A stretch of 64,000 nucleotides of DNA, taken from assembly GCF_000687475.1 (NCBI RefSeq), contig NC_057318.1, positions 930,001 to 994,000 on the forward strand. Direction: 5' to 3'. The position numbers and the translations under genes are program-made. This DNA comes from Ustilaginoidea virens (taxonomy: Eukaryota; Ascomycota; Sordariomycetes; Hypocreales; Clavicipitaceae). The notes beneath the pieces were generated by a model, which saw only the letters and a program-made list of their open reading frames with translations, ran no database searches and was not told the origin of the DNA. Position 1 is the stretch's first letter. Every line of letters begins with the position of its first letter. This document shows positions 1-10,754 of this stretch, piece by piece.

Positions 1-1590
1 TTGTCGAGTCAGTTGTGAATTCATCATTCAGCCTTCCATGCCGCATCCTGTACTCTTTGGCTCCCTGCTTCTGTCGTCTCCCTGTGTAAGTCTTTATGAA
101 CACCACACCTCCTCAAGACCCGCCGTCCATCTCCGTTGTACACCTACTTGCCCGGGTCTATTCCGTCTTCCCGCAGGCTTCACATGGTCTGTCATCACTC
201 TGTTGTTCTCGTCTCGTCCAAACCCAGCTTGGACTTTCCCTGTCCACAAACATACATGGAGACACACATTCTCTCAGTCTAGTCAGTTCTCCCCAGAGTT
301 GTCTGTTGTCATACCCTAATAAAGAAGCTGGCAATCTTTCTGCTTCGCTAAAGCCATTCATTCTTTTATTTTTTGCACACTTTCATTCACTCGAATAGTG
401 CCATACATTAAAAAAAATCTCCGCAAATAATGCTGTCATTGTTTCTGTAAAACGCTCATGTTATTGTGGCCACGCTATTCAACGAAATATAAACCGTGGC
501 TGTACTTGCTTCCTTAAAAATTGGGCCTTTTTTGTTTTCTGTGCTCTCTTATTTGCTTTCGTCTTTTTGGCCTCTAAGAGCGATTCCCATCACGGGAGGA
601 AACATCTTTTGATCATCGGCCTGCATCCCACTAACCCCCGATTTGCTCAGCATTGCCGTTGGGACAAATACCACAAACACAAGCCCCTCCGATACCTGGC
701 CGGGTATGTAAGCCCTCCATGTTAGACCTTTATTATATGAAGACCTGAAGTTGAAGTCGCTCTTCGAAATGCTGTTGGGCATAATGGAGGTGCATTGCTA
801 ATCGGGCTTTCAGGCGCAAATCGACCTGAGCACTCCCAAGGCACTTACAACCGGTAGCATTGAAGTTTTGGTCCTCGGCTCTGAATTTCCGTAACCGCTA
901 AACACTGCGTTAAAAACACCTCTGGCGCAGGGTTAACCTTCACAGTCTTCTTCGCCGCAGCGCGCGGTGCAACACTCCAACCATTTCACTCACCTAGACC
1001 AAGTAGGCTCGACAAAGAACAGCCTAATCGCCTCATTGCGCCATACACCAGCCAGCTTGGTCTCTGCCTCCCATTTCCGGCAACTGGTACCGTCACTAAA
1101 TTCAAGGAGACCCGTTGAGTAGCTCAGATATGAGCACCAACGCTATACATGAGGACGGGGCCTCGTTAGCTGGCGGTGCCATGTGGGCGATGCCGTTTAC
1201 TTCACAACCGCGCAAGAAGCCAGCAACTGTTTATACAAGCTTTCCGTACGGTTCTGGGGAAGAATGCGACGCGATTCCATCGTGGAGAAATTCACAGACG
1301 CATCAAACATCAAACCCGGCGACTTGCCAGCCCGCATCAACACCCCAAGAGTTGCTCCCACTTTCTATGACTGGCGATAGTAAGTCTGGATCCGAACTTC
1401 TTTCGCAGAAACCCATGCTTCTTGGACTAATGTTTCTTGGAAAGGTGGATGGGATAATTCTTCCTGCGGCGAAATACTCGATTTCCAATGCTTAGACAGA
1501 GAGGGCCCGATCGGCCAAACATACACAGCGGATGACGCTATTCAGATAATCGACCTCAGGTCATCAAACCCATCTCAAAAGAATGGATCA
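1..1590. other. Left edge: no gene supported before the Rua1-type gene
   Basis: No convincing coding exon is visible in the first 1.1 kb. The short open frames there have no recognisable motif and the sequence is T-rich with scattered A runs, as expected of UTR or promoter DNA. From about 1153 to 1377 and again from 1384 to 1590 the reading frame of the downstream Rua1-type gene is open, separated by TAG and TAA at 1378-1383. A perfect donor-like GTAAGT sits at 1380-1385, so an upstream exon of that gene may lie here, but I could not find an acceptor that restores frame convincingly. Confidence 0.5.
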
Positions 1591-3072
1591 ATGGAATTGG
1601 GAAGCGCCGTGGAACCTCGAAGAATGTCGTGCTCTTCGTTGGCCGTTTCTACCTCCGAACCACTATCCGACATTCCTTCTTCTTATGATGACTTTCCGAC
1701 ATCCATTTCCGAAGCGCAGTCCTACGCATCCGACTACTTTCATACGTCCAACAGGAATTCACTGATGTCGTCTTTACACCTCTCCCCGGTTGTCTCACCC
1801 CGAGCCGCCTCTCAAAGTCGACCAGAACAGGTCCGAACCCGGAGTCGTGGCCGCGCTTCACCCTCTCCGCGATCCAGTACTCGATCTACGCCGTATAGTC
1901 TGGAAGGATCCAAAAACCAGCGGTGGCCTACCGGGCCCTATGCTCCCATGCAAAATCAGGGTAGACGCTGCTCTGCAACGATGTATGGGAACGGCCAAGA
2001 GGGATTTGGATCGAACCAGCCCATGTCTCTCCAGAACTGTCCACCGATACCATCCGCTCCTGCCCCTCTTTATATGGGCAGCGGGTTCCAGGGTCATCCT
2101 CGTCATCAATCAAATGTCCTACTCGGGCAGCCAATAATACCGCGACAAGGCATGATGTTAGCATCGCAGATGCCACACCAGGGTGTGTTTGAGCAGCCGT
2201 CTCCACTGCCGTCTCATGGGCTGTTCAAGATGCTTCAGAGCAACGGGGATCTCCATAGCTTACATGGCCACTTCTCGGAACTGTCTGATCCTCCAAACCT
2301 ACTAGCTGCCCTTCAGGGAGGTGAGATGCCACCGCCGGACGAAGACATGAGCCCATCGGATCCGAACCTCGTCCCTTACGAGCAAGACGTGCGGTTTGAA
2401 GGCGATCTCTACACCCCGAAATGGGTCCGGGGCCACGGAAACAGGCGCGAGGGATGGTGTGGGATTTGCAAACCGGGCAGATGGCTTGTCCTCAAGAACT
2501 CGGCCTTTTGGTATGACAAGTCGTTTACCCACGGCATTAGCGCCGCCACCGGAAGCCCGTTTGAAGAACCCCTTGACACGCGTCGGATGGTCGGCAATCC
2601 TGACGTCTGGGAGGGACTTTGCGGCAGCTGCAACGATTGGATACCTCTGGTTAGCAGCAAAAAGAAGGGCACCACGTGGTTCCGCCATGCCTACAAGGTG
2701 AGCACAAGCCCAATCATGTCTTTTAACTTGATAAACGTTGGAAGGGGCATGCCCAAACTAACCGCCAAGCTGTGTAAAACAAAAAAAACAAAAACAAAAA
2801 AAAAGTGTCATACGCATCAGAAAGTAAAAGATGCCCCCAAAAGACGTCGAGAGACCAACAGCAACAGGGCCGTGGCTGGACAGGGGTCCAAGTCCAAAAC
2901 GGACGTTGACACAAGACAACCTTCAGTTGCCCCACAAACCGTCAGGCCAGCATCGACTTCAGCGTCTCAATTTCATGTCAAGGTTCTGCAGCAACGAAAG
3001 CACAGGCTCCAAATGCCACCACACCAGGAATCTGCACCAGGACCAGAGGGTTGCGGCCAGCCAGCCTCATAG
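1591..3072 (+). CDS. Rua1 C-terminal domain (DUF4451-type) putative transcription regulator
   Basis: Exons 1591-2697 and 2806-3072 give about 457 residues. The first 270 residues are Ser/Pro/Gln-rich and look disordered. From about residue 274 a compact Cys/His domain follows: Cys290 and Cys293 (CGIC), Cys344 and Cys347 (CGSC), then HAYK joined by splicing to CHTH (Cys370, His371, His373) and a basic KRRRE tail. This matches the Rua1 C-terminal domain, named after the Ustilago maydis regulator of glycolipid synthesis. That nuclear DNA-binding role is inference here. The 108-nt intron (2698-2805) ends in an A-rich stretch and is a multiple of three without a stop, so only the restored KCHTH motif reveals it. 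The start is uncertain: the frame stays open upstream to 1384, so the true N-terminus may be longer with one more 5' exon. Confidence 0.72.
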   Translation: MELGSAVEPRRMSCSSLAVSTSEPLSDIPSSYDDFPTSISEAQSYASDYFHTSNRNSLMSSLHLSPVVSPRAASQSRPEQVRTRSRGRASPSPRSSTRSTPYSLEGSKNQRWPTGPYAPMQNQGRRCSATMYGNGQEGFGSNQPMSLQNCPPIPSAPAPLYMGSGFQGHPRHQSNVLLGQPIIPRQGMMLASQMPHQGVFEQPSPLPSHGLFKMLQSNGDLHSLHGHFSELSDPPNLLAALQGGEMPPPDEDMSPSDPNLVPYEQDVRFEGDLYTPKWVRGHGNRREGWCGICKPGRWLVLKNSAFWYDKSFTHGISAATGSPFEEPLDTRRMVGNPDVWEGLCGSCNDWIPLVSSKKKGTTWFRHAYKVSTSPIMSFNLINVGRGMPKLTAKLCKTKKTKTKKKCHTHQKVKDAPKRRRETNSNRAVAGQGSKSKTDVDTRQPSVAPQTVRPASTSASQFHVKVLQQRKHRLQMPPHQESAPGPEGCGQPAS

Positions 3073-4344
3073 TGATTTTTTGTCCCGGGCTCTGCATCTG
3101 CCATGGATAACATGATGTAGTCTCGATGCTGCTCGAAATTTTGCTTATGCTTGTTTCCTCTTTAGGCCGCCCCCTTTTCCCATGGCTTAGGGAGGCTGTC
3201 ATTTGGAACGGGAATCCTCTTGCGTTTTGCGATGGGCGGAAATCTGTGAGGCTATGCACGCAGTCATGTTGACACGGCCACCGTCGAAGAAGATGTACTC
3301 GACCTGACGCCTTTTTGTTTTATAAAAAAAAAATTTTTTTGAAAAAAAAAAAAAAAAGGAAAGAAAAGAATAGCCAGAAAAAAAAACAATCTACTTGGCC
3401 GACACGATTCAAATGCAATACGAAAGTATAGAATGGCGGGTGCCTGGTTCTGGGAGGTTTCACAGTGTGAACTAGAGGTCTGGAATCTGAACATGCCGTG
3501 CCATCAGTTTCTTTCTGGTTGTCTAGTTGTCTTCTTCTCTTTCCCTCAACACCCTCCACCCTCCACCCTCCACCCTTCTTACACTTTCTACCAATGTCTT
3601 TTTCATAATTGATGTTTTACTAATCCCCGTCTTATGACCCCTGTGTTTCTGTCTAGGCTGTTTTGTCCAGTCTCCACCTGATGTCGAAAAGGACTGTTCG
3701 CCGAAAGCGAAGGTTTTGACCAAGCTGCTATTTTATTGTAATCGGCCGTCTTTTTCCTTATCCGTGTCTGGGTGGTATTCTTTGGTTTATCCCTGTATTT
3801 CGCTCAAGCTGGGCTGGGTCCTGGATTCGAGCCTTACCCTTTGAATACGAGGTGAAACTGAACTTTTTGTCTACTTTTTGGTTGGTTTGGTTCGGGGGGT
3901 TCCCGCCCTCAAGGTCGTGCCTCTTTGAACCTGCATTTGATGGGTGGCGTGGTGAGAATCGAGGGTGTGCTGGGCCGGCCGGCCAGTGGTTACGAAAAGG
4001 CGGTGAAGAATAGATTAAAGTGGCATGGTGTGGCATTCCGTGACAAGCGGAGGATGGGACGTTTAGATTTTGATTGCATTCTGGATGGTTTCGGGGATGG
4101 ATTGAAATGTCGTGCATAGCACTCGGTATAAACATGGTTAGTTTTAGGCAATATCAAGTGGCAGCGGGAGGCTGGGGGGCCTCCTCTCGGGAGGAGCATG
4201 GGGTTTCAGGGGATCGCGGCATCTAATTTAGGGTTCATGTTTGATTCGACTTGGGGAAAGCACATATGAAGCACGTTTAGGTGGGGGTGACGGCTGCTCA
4301 CCAATGAAGGCGTGCTGGGAACATCCAGATCGGAACAGTGCCTG

Positions 4345-4380
4345 GGCAGTGGCAGTGGCAGTGGCAGTGGCAGTGGCAGT
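4345..4380. repeat. (GGCAGT)6 hexanucleotide repeat
   Basis: Six perfect tandem copies of GGCAGT in intergenic DNA. They create shadow frames of alternating residues on both strands, which should not be read as protein. Confidence 0.95.
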
Positions 4381-5034
4381 GGGCACGGAGCAACCTGCCG
4401 GCCTGGGTTTGCCTTGCCGCCGGCCCGCCGCTAATAAGCGTCAACTGCCAGCAGTTGCCCACGCTTGCTAGCTCTCGGCAGAGACGGCCCCCAGCCAAGC
4501 GAAGCAAGATATCATTCAGGTACCAGGCACCTAGGAGGTACCTAACGCACCTGTACCTAATGTACCGTAGGAGTAGCTTCGAGCAGCAGGGAAAAGACGG
4601 CCGCGCGCTGCATTTCCACGGCCACACTTGGTCCTAATATCCCCCCCCCCCTTTTTTTCTTTCCTTGCCTGCTTGCTTGCTGCAGAACGAACGCTCCACG
4701 TACGCGTCGTTCCGTGACTCGGTCCACTCCATTGCAGCGGCATCATCATGCACCTGTAATCGATTCCGTGCTCGCGCTCCTCCGCAGAGTGGGGCGTAGC
4801 CAGCGGCTGCGATCACGTCTGGTCCGCAACGTGGCTGGGGTCCCAGGTACACGCCGAGTACGAGGGCGCTACTGACTCCTCAGTACTTACCTACCTACTG
4901 TGGGCAGGCTCGGCAGCCACCCTGGCCCCATGTTAAGTCAATTGTCATCTGCCATGCCGCTTCGTCATTGCCGTTTCCTTGCCGGCAGGCAGGCACCGCG
5001 CAGAATCTTGTTTTGTCGAGGCGGGCCTGTCAAA

Positions 5035-5054
5035 GTGTGTGTGTGTGTGTGTGT
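5035..5054. repeat. (GT)10 microsatellite
   Basis: Ten perfect GT dinucleotides followed by a T run, in intergenic DNA. Confidence 0.95.
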
Positions 5055-6823
5055 TTTTCGCGGCGGGATGCAAGCCGCTGGCGATTAAGGGGGGGGGAAG
5101 GGAGGGTGGCGGCGTGATGGGGCTAATGCCTGGAGCGTTTGTGGGGGGGGGAGGTGAGGCGAGAGAGACTGGAGCGTCGGGACGTGGAAAAGGGGAGAAG
5201 AAGAACAGGAAAAAGAAAAAGGAAAGAAAAGAAAAGGGAGATAAAAAGAAAAAGCTTAAAATGAATATAAAAATAAGAATGGAAAAAAACAAGAGAGACA
5301 GAGAGAGAAGGAAAGCGAGGGGAACCCCTCGCAGAAGGGCATGTACTGTGAATAAGGAGAACAAATGGATGCACCACGTCTTTTCTGGCGAGCATCTTGG
5401 TGGGTGCCGCAGGTGCCCAAGTACTCGACAACGTATGCGCTGTATCTGTTCGAGCTGGATCCTTTGTAATCGCTCTGGACCGCAACGCTGACAGGATGCA
5501 TACGGTACGTACCGGCGCGTACGAGGTTCATAGCCGTACCGTCTTTCGCCTTTGACGTTGGTGATGGCTGCCGACTTGCGGCGGGCCAAGCCGGCCCAGC
5601 GGGTCAGGGAACTACAGCCTGGACAGGGCATACTGATCATTACTCATTGGCTTCAAGCCCGAGCCGTCAGTCGGACTACGCGGTAGTGTAGACGGTCCTA
5701 TATTTTCCTCTTCCGACGCCACGCGGAGAGAAGGGGGGAGGGGGGCAGACGGGCAGACGGGTAGAAAGGTAGTCCGGTATATCTGCTCCAGCCAGATTCA
5801 GTCACACAAGATGAAACACCTCGCCATATCATACATACCACGTCATCAGTCCACGCAGCTGCATGCCGCGCCATGACGGGACGCCGACAACAAGCAAACA
5901 CACACACAGCCTTGGGAGCCAAGGCCCAGCACCACGGGCCCGCGCGTTGGCCTTTGAGCGGGCGGGAGGACCGGCAGCCGAGGATGGCAGCCCAGCCCAC
6001 GGGCAACCGATCCCAAGGAGAGCCGAACCGGGCCGGCAACAAACGACGCCGGTCCGTCGGGTCTTGCCCGCCGTGGAGCGCCGCCAGCGTTTTCAAAGCT
6101 CTCAAGTTTCAACCGGGCAGCCCCGTCGTCGCGCAGTCGTGGCATTGGGCCGCGTACCGACGGACGCTTTGATCGGGCGCTTTATTGCGGCGAGATTTGG
6201 ACATTGACATGGCTGAGGCTGCGCCAAGGCCTGGTGATATATCCATGGTGCGGAGTGATTGCTTGGCTTCGGTCTCCACGCCTTGGTTGAACCTTGTTCT
6301 TGAGGCTGCCTCGGACTCTGGACAACTTGGCCTTGGGTTGAGTACGGAGTATGAAAAAGATGACTAAACAAGCAAACTCAAGATGATGAATGACATATGA
6401 CATGACATTGTGGATTAATTACATAGCACTTGGATATGTGCCGCAAAGGACGCAGGGGGTTTCCTCGCACGCCATTGGATGTCAGGTCGCCGCGCTCTTT
6501 TGCTAGATTCAAGCTTTATTATGCCCGGACGGGGTCGTCGTTTGGCGGGCGGTGAGGAGGGGACATGTAGCTTGTCGGTTGTCGGTGGCGACCAGACGGT
6601 ACCTATTGACTCCTTACCAAATCACGAGTATTGCAAGTACCTGGTAGGCGGCTTTTGCCCCCCTCTCAGATGCCTCAAGGCTCAACGCTCCGACCAGACA
6701 GACATTGACATCGCCAGCCAAACCGTCTGCACTGTCCGCCTCTGTCCGCATCTGCAAAACAAACCCAGCGTTCCCCACCCTCTGCGCCTCCCGTCCCCGC
6801 CCCGGACGAGGCCATCCGTCACC

Positions 6824-7452
6824 ATGGTCTGCGGCAAGTGTCAGAAGCTCCCCAAAACCACCTTGGCCACTCCCGACGTCAAGAAGAAGAGCGAGATGTA
6901 CTATGGCTCCCCGGCAGGGACCTCGTCCAAAGCGTCTGGCTCAAAGCCCAGCACCCTTGGCCAGAGCGGCGTAGTCAAGGTATGACGGGCCCCGCTGCCT
7001 CCTCCTCTCACTCCCAAAGGGAAAGGCCCTCGCAGTCGACTTTTGTTGACGGGCGGCGAAAAAAAAAAAATAAATAATAAATAAATAAATAAATAAATGA
7101 CAATCGCAGAGCAAACTGTTGTCGAAATCGGCCAAGAATCCGTATGCTCAATACTCCAGGTATGTGCGGGGGATGCTGGTTGTCGCGATCCGCGCGCGCG
7201 GAGCTAATCAGTCACCCGCCAAAACGCAGTTCGTGCGCAAAGTGCAAGACAAAGGTGGCCCAGGGGCATTCGCTGTGCCAGACTTGCGCGTATAAGAACG
7301 ACTGTAAGCTGCCGAGGGGGGAAATCGCGGAGATGAGCGCCAACGGCGAGCTGACGTGTGGCCCAGTGTGCGTCATGTGCGGGAAACCGAATAAGAAGAC
7401 CAAGTCCAACGCCGCTCCTACCGTCTCTGGTCAAAAGTTCACCATGAAGTGA
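6824..7452 (+). CDS. CRIPT-family cysteine-rich protein
   Basis: Four exons, 6824-6979, 7110-7159, 7230-7303 and 7367-7452, give about 121 residues. The N-terminus MVCGKCQKLPKTT, the middle NPYAQYSS segment and the C-terminal CAKCKTKV, CQTCAYKNDLCVMCGK series are the CRIPT signature of paired CxxC zinc-binding motifs. CRIPT was named as a PDZ-binding protein in animals; it is conserved in fungi, where a nuclear or spliceosome-linked role is more plausible (family knowledge, not shown here). Intron 3 (7304-7366, 63 nt) is a multiple of three without a stop. It is supported by GTAAG, an internal CTGAC and CCCAG, and by the fact that its removal restores AYKNDLCVMCGK, close to animal CRIPT. Intron 1 carries an AAAT-type repeat. 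An A28 run begins 25 nt after the stop. Confidence 0.86.
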
Positions 7453-7477
7453 GAGAGAGGTTTGGGGAACAAAAACG

Positions 7478-7511
<34 letters not shown>

Positions 7512-8052
7512 GAGAGAGAGAGAGGGAAGAGGGAAAGGGCTGGGCAGTCGGTTGATTGTTTGCTCCAGCTCTCGGAGCGGTGGCATCAGATTCTTTCCGG
7601 ATATCCAGAGAGGATTCAGTAGCAGATTCTCGTGGTTCTGCAGCTTCAAGAGCCAGCCTTGACCGACGAAGCAGGCAGCCAAAAAAGGTAGACTGTGCTG
7701 TGATTACCTTTGCCCTGTCTTTACGAGAAGAGCACAACCGTCTTTATCGGAGCTCTCTTTCAACCTTCGAGGCAGCCGTGGTAGCACCGCAGCATGATGC
7801 AACAGTCGCGTTCCGAAGAACAGGGCGATGAGTTGGCCCTCAGTCACACAGCACCAGCATAGAAAGAGATTGCAGGATATGCTGGCCAGGTTCATGAATG
7901 AATCGACACCATCAACATTTCTTTATTCGCATTCATTTAATCATCCGAGGGTTGTCTTCTGTTGAAACAAGAAAGGAAAGAACAAGGAAAGAAAAAATAA
8001 TCATGCCGTGGCTCACACTCTGCGCAAATTCTCGAACCGTCCCTCTCGGCAA
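7453..8052. other. Convergent 3' intergenic region
   Basis: A 600-bp gap between the ends of the CRIPT gene and the epoxide hydrolase gene, which point towards each other. It holds an A28 run (7478-7505) followed by a GA-rich stretch. No gene is seen. Confidence 0.6.
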
Positions 8053-9099
8053 TCACAACTCGGCCCGCAAGGTGGCCCTTGGAGCCCCGTTGAGCACCTT
8101 GCTCAACCACTCGTCAATCTGCTTGTTCACCGAAGCGCTGGCCTCGGTCAAGGCCCAGTGACTCGCCTTGACCTCCCCTCGGGTGAAATCCTTGAAGAGC
8201 TTCTCCATGCCAGCCGACATGGACGGGGGCAAGGCGGAGTCCTCGGTCGCGGCGATGAACAGGGCCGGCATTTCAATGACGTTGGGCTTCTCGGCCAGAG
8301 GGAGCTCCTCCTCGTAGTTGATCCTCCGGGTACGGTACCAGTTCAGAGGTCCCCTCATGGGCGGCGAGGGCTGGCGCATGTACTGCGCGGTGTAGTACTC
8401 CGACTCGTCCTCGGACAGCAACGGCGACGAGCCCACCAGAGCCAGCTTGTCGAACAAGACGCCGTCTCGGGTGGTAAAGCACGGTTGACGGTCCGGCCCG
8501 GTCGCGCCAAACATGCCGTTGAGGAACCGCCGCACCTCGTCCGCCGTCTGGACGTTGCCTTCGACATCAGGCCCCGCGAGCTGGAGCTGGTACCTGAAGT
8601 TGGTGAGCTTGCCCGCGGCAATCAGATCCTCCAGCGGGGTCCAGGCGGGTTTCGGCGGCACGTAGGGCGTGCACACGGCGAAGACGGCCTTGACCAGCTC
8701 GGGGTGCCAGAGGACGACGCGCCAGACGAGAGCGCCGCCCCAGTCGTGGCCGCCGAGGATGATCTGCTCGTCCTCGCCCACGACCTGGGCGGCCAGCGCC
8801 TTGATGTCCGCCGCCATGCTCTTGAGCGAGAACTGCGCGAGGCTGTCCGGGCGGCACGTGTCTCCGTACCCCAGCATGCTGGGGGCCACGACGCGAAAGC
8901 CAAGAGACATGAGGTACGGTATCTGGTAGCGCCACCCAAAGTTGGAGTCGGGAAAGCCGTGGATGAGGAAGACGGTTTCGACAGGGCCCGCCGTGCTGCG
9001 CGGCTCGCCGAGGATGTAGGAATAGGTTTTGCCATTGACTCGGGCCGACGCCTCTTGGACCCGAGGGTCGTTGGGGACAAGCTTGTCTGTGCCAGACAT
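8053..9099 (-). CDS. Epoxide hydrolase-type alpha/beta hydrolase
   Basis: A single exon encodes 348 residues starting at an ATG at 9099. The fold is an alpha/beta hydrolase of the epoxide hydrolase branch: HGFPD oxyanion-hole motif at 47-51, nucleophile elbow GGHDWGG with Asp119 as predicted nucleophile, Tyr254 in a cap-region NWYR segment as a likely ring-opening tyrosine, acid Asp287 in ATEDSALPP and catalytic His314 in ASHWAL. An Asp nucleophile with cap tyrosine fits soluble epoxide hydrolase better than esterase or haloalkane dehalogenase. The likely reaction is hydrolysis of an epoxide to a vicinal diol; the substrate is unknown. No signal peptide is visible, so the enzyme is probably cytosolic. 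The ending RAEL is not a peroxisomal signal. A long frame on the opposite strand is a GC-rich shadow. Confidence 0.87.
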   Translation of the reverse strand: MSGTDKLVPNDPRVQEASARVNGKTYSYILGEPRSTAGPVETVFLIHGFPDSNFGWRYQIPYLMSLGFRVVAPSMLGYGDTCRPDSLAQFSLKSMAADIKALAAQVVGEDEQIILGGHDWGGALVWRVVLWHPELVKAVFAVCTPYVPPKPAWTPLEDLIAAGKLTNFRYQLQLAGPDVEGNVQTADEVRRFLNGMFGATGPDRQPCFTTRDGVLFDKLALVGSSPLLSEDESEYYTAQYMRQPSPPMRGPLNWYRTRRINYEEELPLAEKPNVIEMPALFIAATEDSALPPSMSAGMEKLFKDFTRGEVKASHWALTEASASVNKQIDEWLSKVLNGAPRATLRAEL

Positions 9100-10111
9100 G
9101 GCGGAGGAGGGGCCGCGAAGTCAGTCACGCACGGCGGGGGGGGGGGGGTGAGATGGGTAGCAGAGACGGGTTCGGACAAGGAAGACGCAGACGCAGCCGC
9201 GAAAGGAAACGAGCAGGGCAAGACGATTATTTTGCACGAGACAAGACAAGACCGACATGACGAGATTCGAGGCCGAGGCCCCTTTATGTACGACATTGCG
9301 CTGTGGAGCTGTGCACTTGGCATTCCCGCTTTGTACGGGACACTGGCTCCGTTCGAGGCCTCGGGGGGGGCCCGTCGAGTGGAGTGCAGCCTGGACTTGG
9401 CTGCGAAGCCGTCGGCGGACAGCGATCCAGGCTGCGCTGCGTTGCGCTGCGTTGCTTTTCGATGCGTTGCTTTTCGATGCGCTGCGTTGCGCTGCGTTGC
9501 TTTTCGATGCGTTGCTTTTCGATGCGCTGCGTTGCGCTGCGTTGCTTTTCGATGCGTTGCTTTTCGATGCGTTGCTTTTCGATGCGTTGCTTTTCGATGC
9601 GTTGCTTTTCGATGCGTTGCTTTTCGATGCGTTGCTTTTCGATGCGTTGCTTTTCGTTGCGTGTGCGAGTCCGAAGTGCGAGTGTGTTTGCTTCGTCCGC
9701 GGTGGCGATGGCGGGCGCAGACGTGCTCGGGGCCGCGGGTTCGTCGGGGCGAGGTCGAGACCCGCCGGTTTTGCGCCGAGAGCTAGAGGGGTGTGGGTTG
9801 CCGCGGCAAAGCATTTGATGACTCGGGCCGGCGGCAGGCGGGGCAGGCCACAGCCACAGAGAGCGTGGGCGCCAGAGGTTTAGCCGAGGCCGGGCGGCGC
9901 GGCTGGGATAAGCTCAGGGGTGCTGGGGGTGCTTGGGGGTGCTCAGCAGAATGCTTACATTGCAGGATGCTCAGCAGTTGCCCAGGAGCTGCTCAGCGTG
10001 ACGCGGTGCCCTTGATGTGTACAAACTAGGAGAAGACGCAAATGGAAAAGAATGCAGTGCAAATGCAAATGCTCGACTGCCCGCTGCCGCTGCCGCTGCC
10101 TCCGCACCTCC
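9100..10111. other. Intergenic region upstream of the epoxide hydrolase, minisatellite-bearing
   Basis: About 1 kb between the start of the epoxide hydrolase gene and the end of the pinin-like gene, both on the minus strand. It includes a G run at about 9137-9148 and the 15-bp minisatellite. Long open frames exist in several phases because the repeat unit length is a multiple of three and lacks stops. None resembles a protein family. Confidence 0.65.
9431..9660. repeat. 15-bp minisatellite with higher-order arrangement
   Basis: Tandem copies of the 15-mer GATGCGTTGCTTTTC, about 12 in all. They are grouped as two copies, then two copies, then a run of about eight, each group preceded by a GCGCTGCGTTGCGCTGC-like block (near 9432, 9479 and 9526). 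The array begins about 330 bp upstream of the epoxide hydrolase start codon. Confidence 0.93.
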
Positions 10112-10185
10112 CTAGTAAATGACCATGTCCTCGTCCGCCTCGACCAACACGTCGCCCGACTCGTCGTGCGGGTCGTGCAGAGGCG

Positions 10186-10223
<38 letters not shown>

Positions 10224-10716
10224 GCCTTCTCCGTCTCCTTCTCCTGCTCCTGCTCCTCGTTGTTCTCCCGCTCCTCGGTGTTCTCCCGCTCCTCGGTGTC
10301 CTCCTGCTCCTCGGTCGCCTCGCGCTCCTCGGCCTCTCCCCCCGGCGGCTCGGTCTCGCGGTGCTCCGCCTCCGCAGCTGCCGCGTCGTCGGGGCTCCCT
10401 CGGCGCTGCTTCTTCCTCGTCTCAAAGTCGTCTACTTCCCTAGCGACCGCGCTTTTCGCGGCGCGGACCTGGCCCTCGATCGCCTCCTGCTGCTCGGGGG
10501 TCCTCTTCCACGGAAGGTAGTACTGCGGCAAAAAGGGGGGGGGGGGGGTGGTTTCGTCAGCGAGGTCAAGGCACGTCACCCGTCTATCCGCCGCGCCGGA
10601 GCATAGAGCAAAAGCTTACAATGGCAGGCTGCGAGCGCGTCTTGAGAAACCCCGCCAGGGCGAGCGTCTTGGCGTGCCTGTGCCGCATCTGCCCCGGAGC
10701 CGGAGGGTGAGTAAAA

Positions 10717-10754
<38 letters not shown>

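Larger units (their letters stand above)
3073..6823. other. 3.75-kb gene-poor intergenic region
   Basis: No gene is supported. The frames here are short, overlap on both strands and are driven by low-complexity DNA: A/T runs near 3330-3360, a purine-rich stretch at 5090-5300, a (GT)10 tract and a (GGCAGT)6 tract. A cluster of GGTACC/TACCTA-type words lies around 4515-4570. One TACGGAGTA motif occurs at 6343-6351. The last few hundred bases are presumably the promoter of the CRIPT gene. Confidence 0.6.

Noticed and set aside
4945..5640. 231-residue minus-strand frame with poly-Phe/Leu stretch
   Set aside because: Created by a purine-rich tract read as pyrimidine codons; no motif and no plausible splice structure.
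9431..9660. Possible CRISPR-like array
   Set aside because: Units are contiguous 15-mers with no unique spacers, and the genome is eukaryotic.
8008..9786. 592-residue plus-strand open frame over the epoxide hydrolase and minisatellite
   Set aside because: It is antisense to a clear hydrolase with all catalytic motifs. It continues through a stop-free 15-bp repeat, starts in low-quality context and has no family motif.
9284..9883. Repeat-encoded frames on both strands over the minisatellite
   Set aside because: All frames of a 15-bp stop-free unit are open; the dipeptide-like or KQRIE-type repeats are artefacts.
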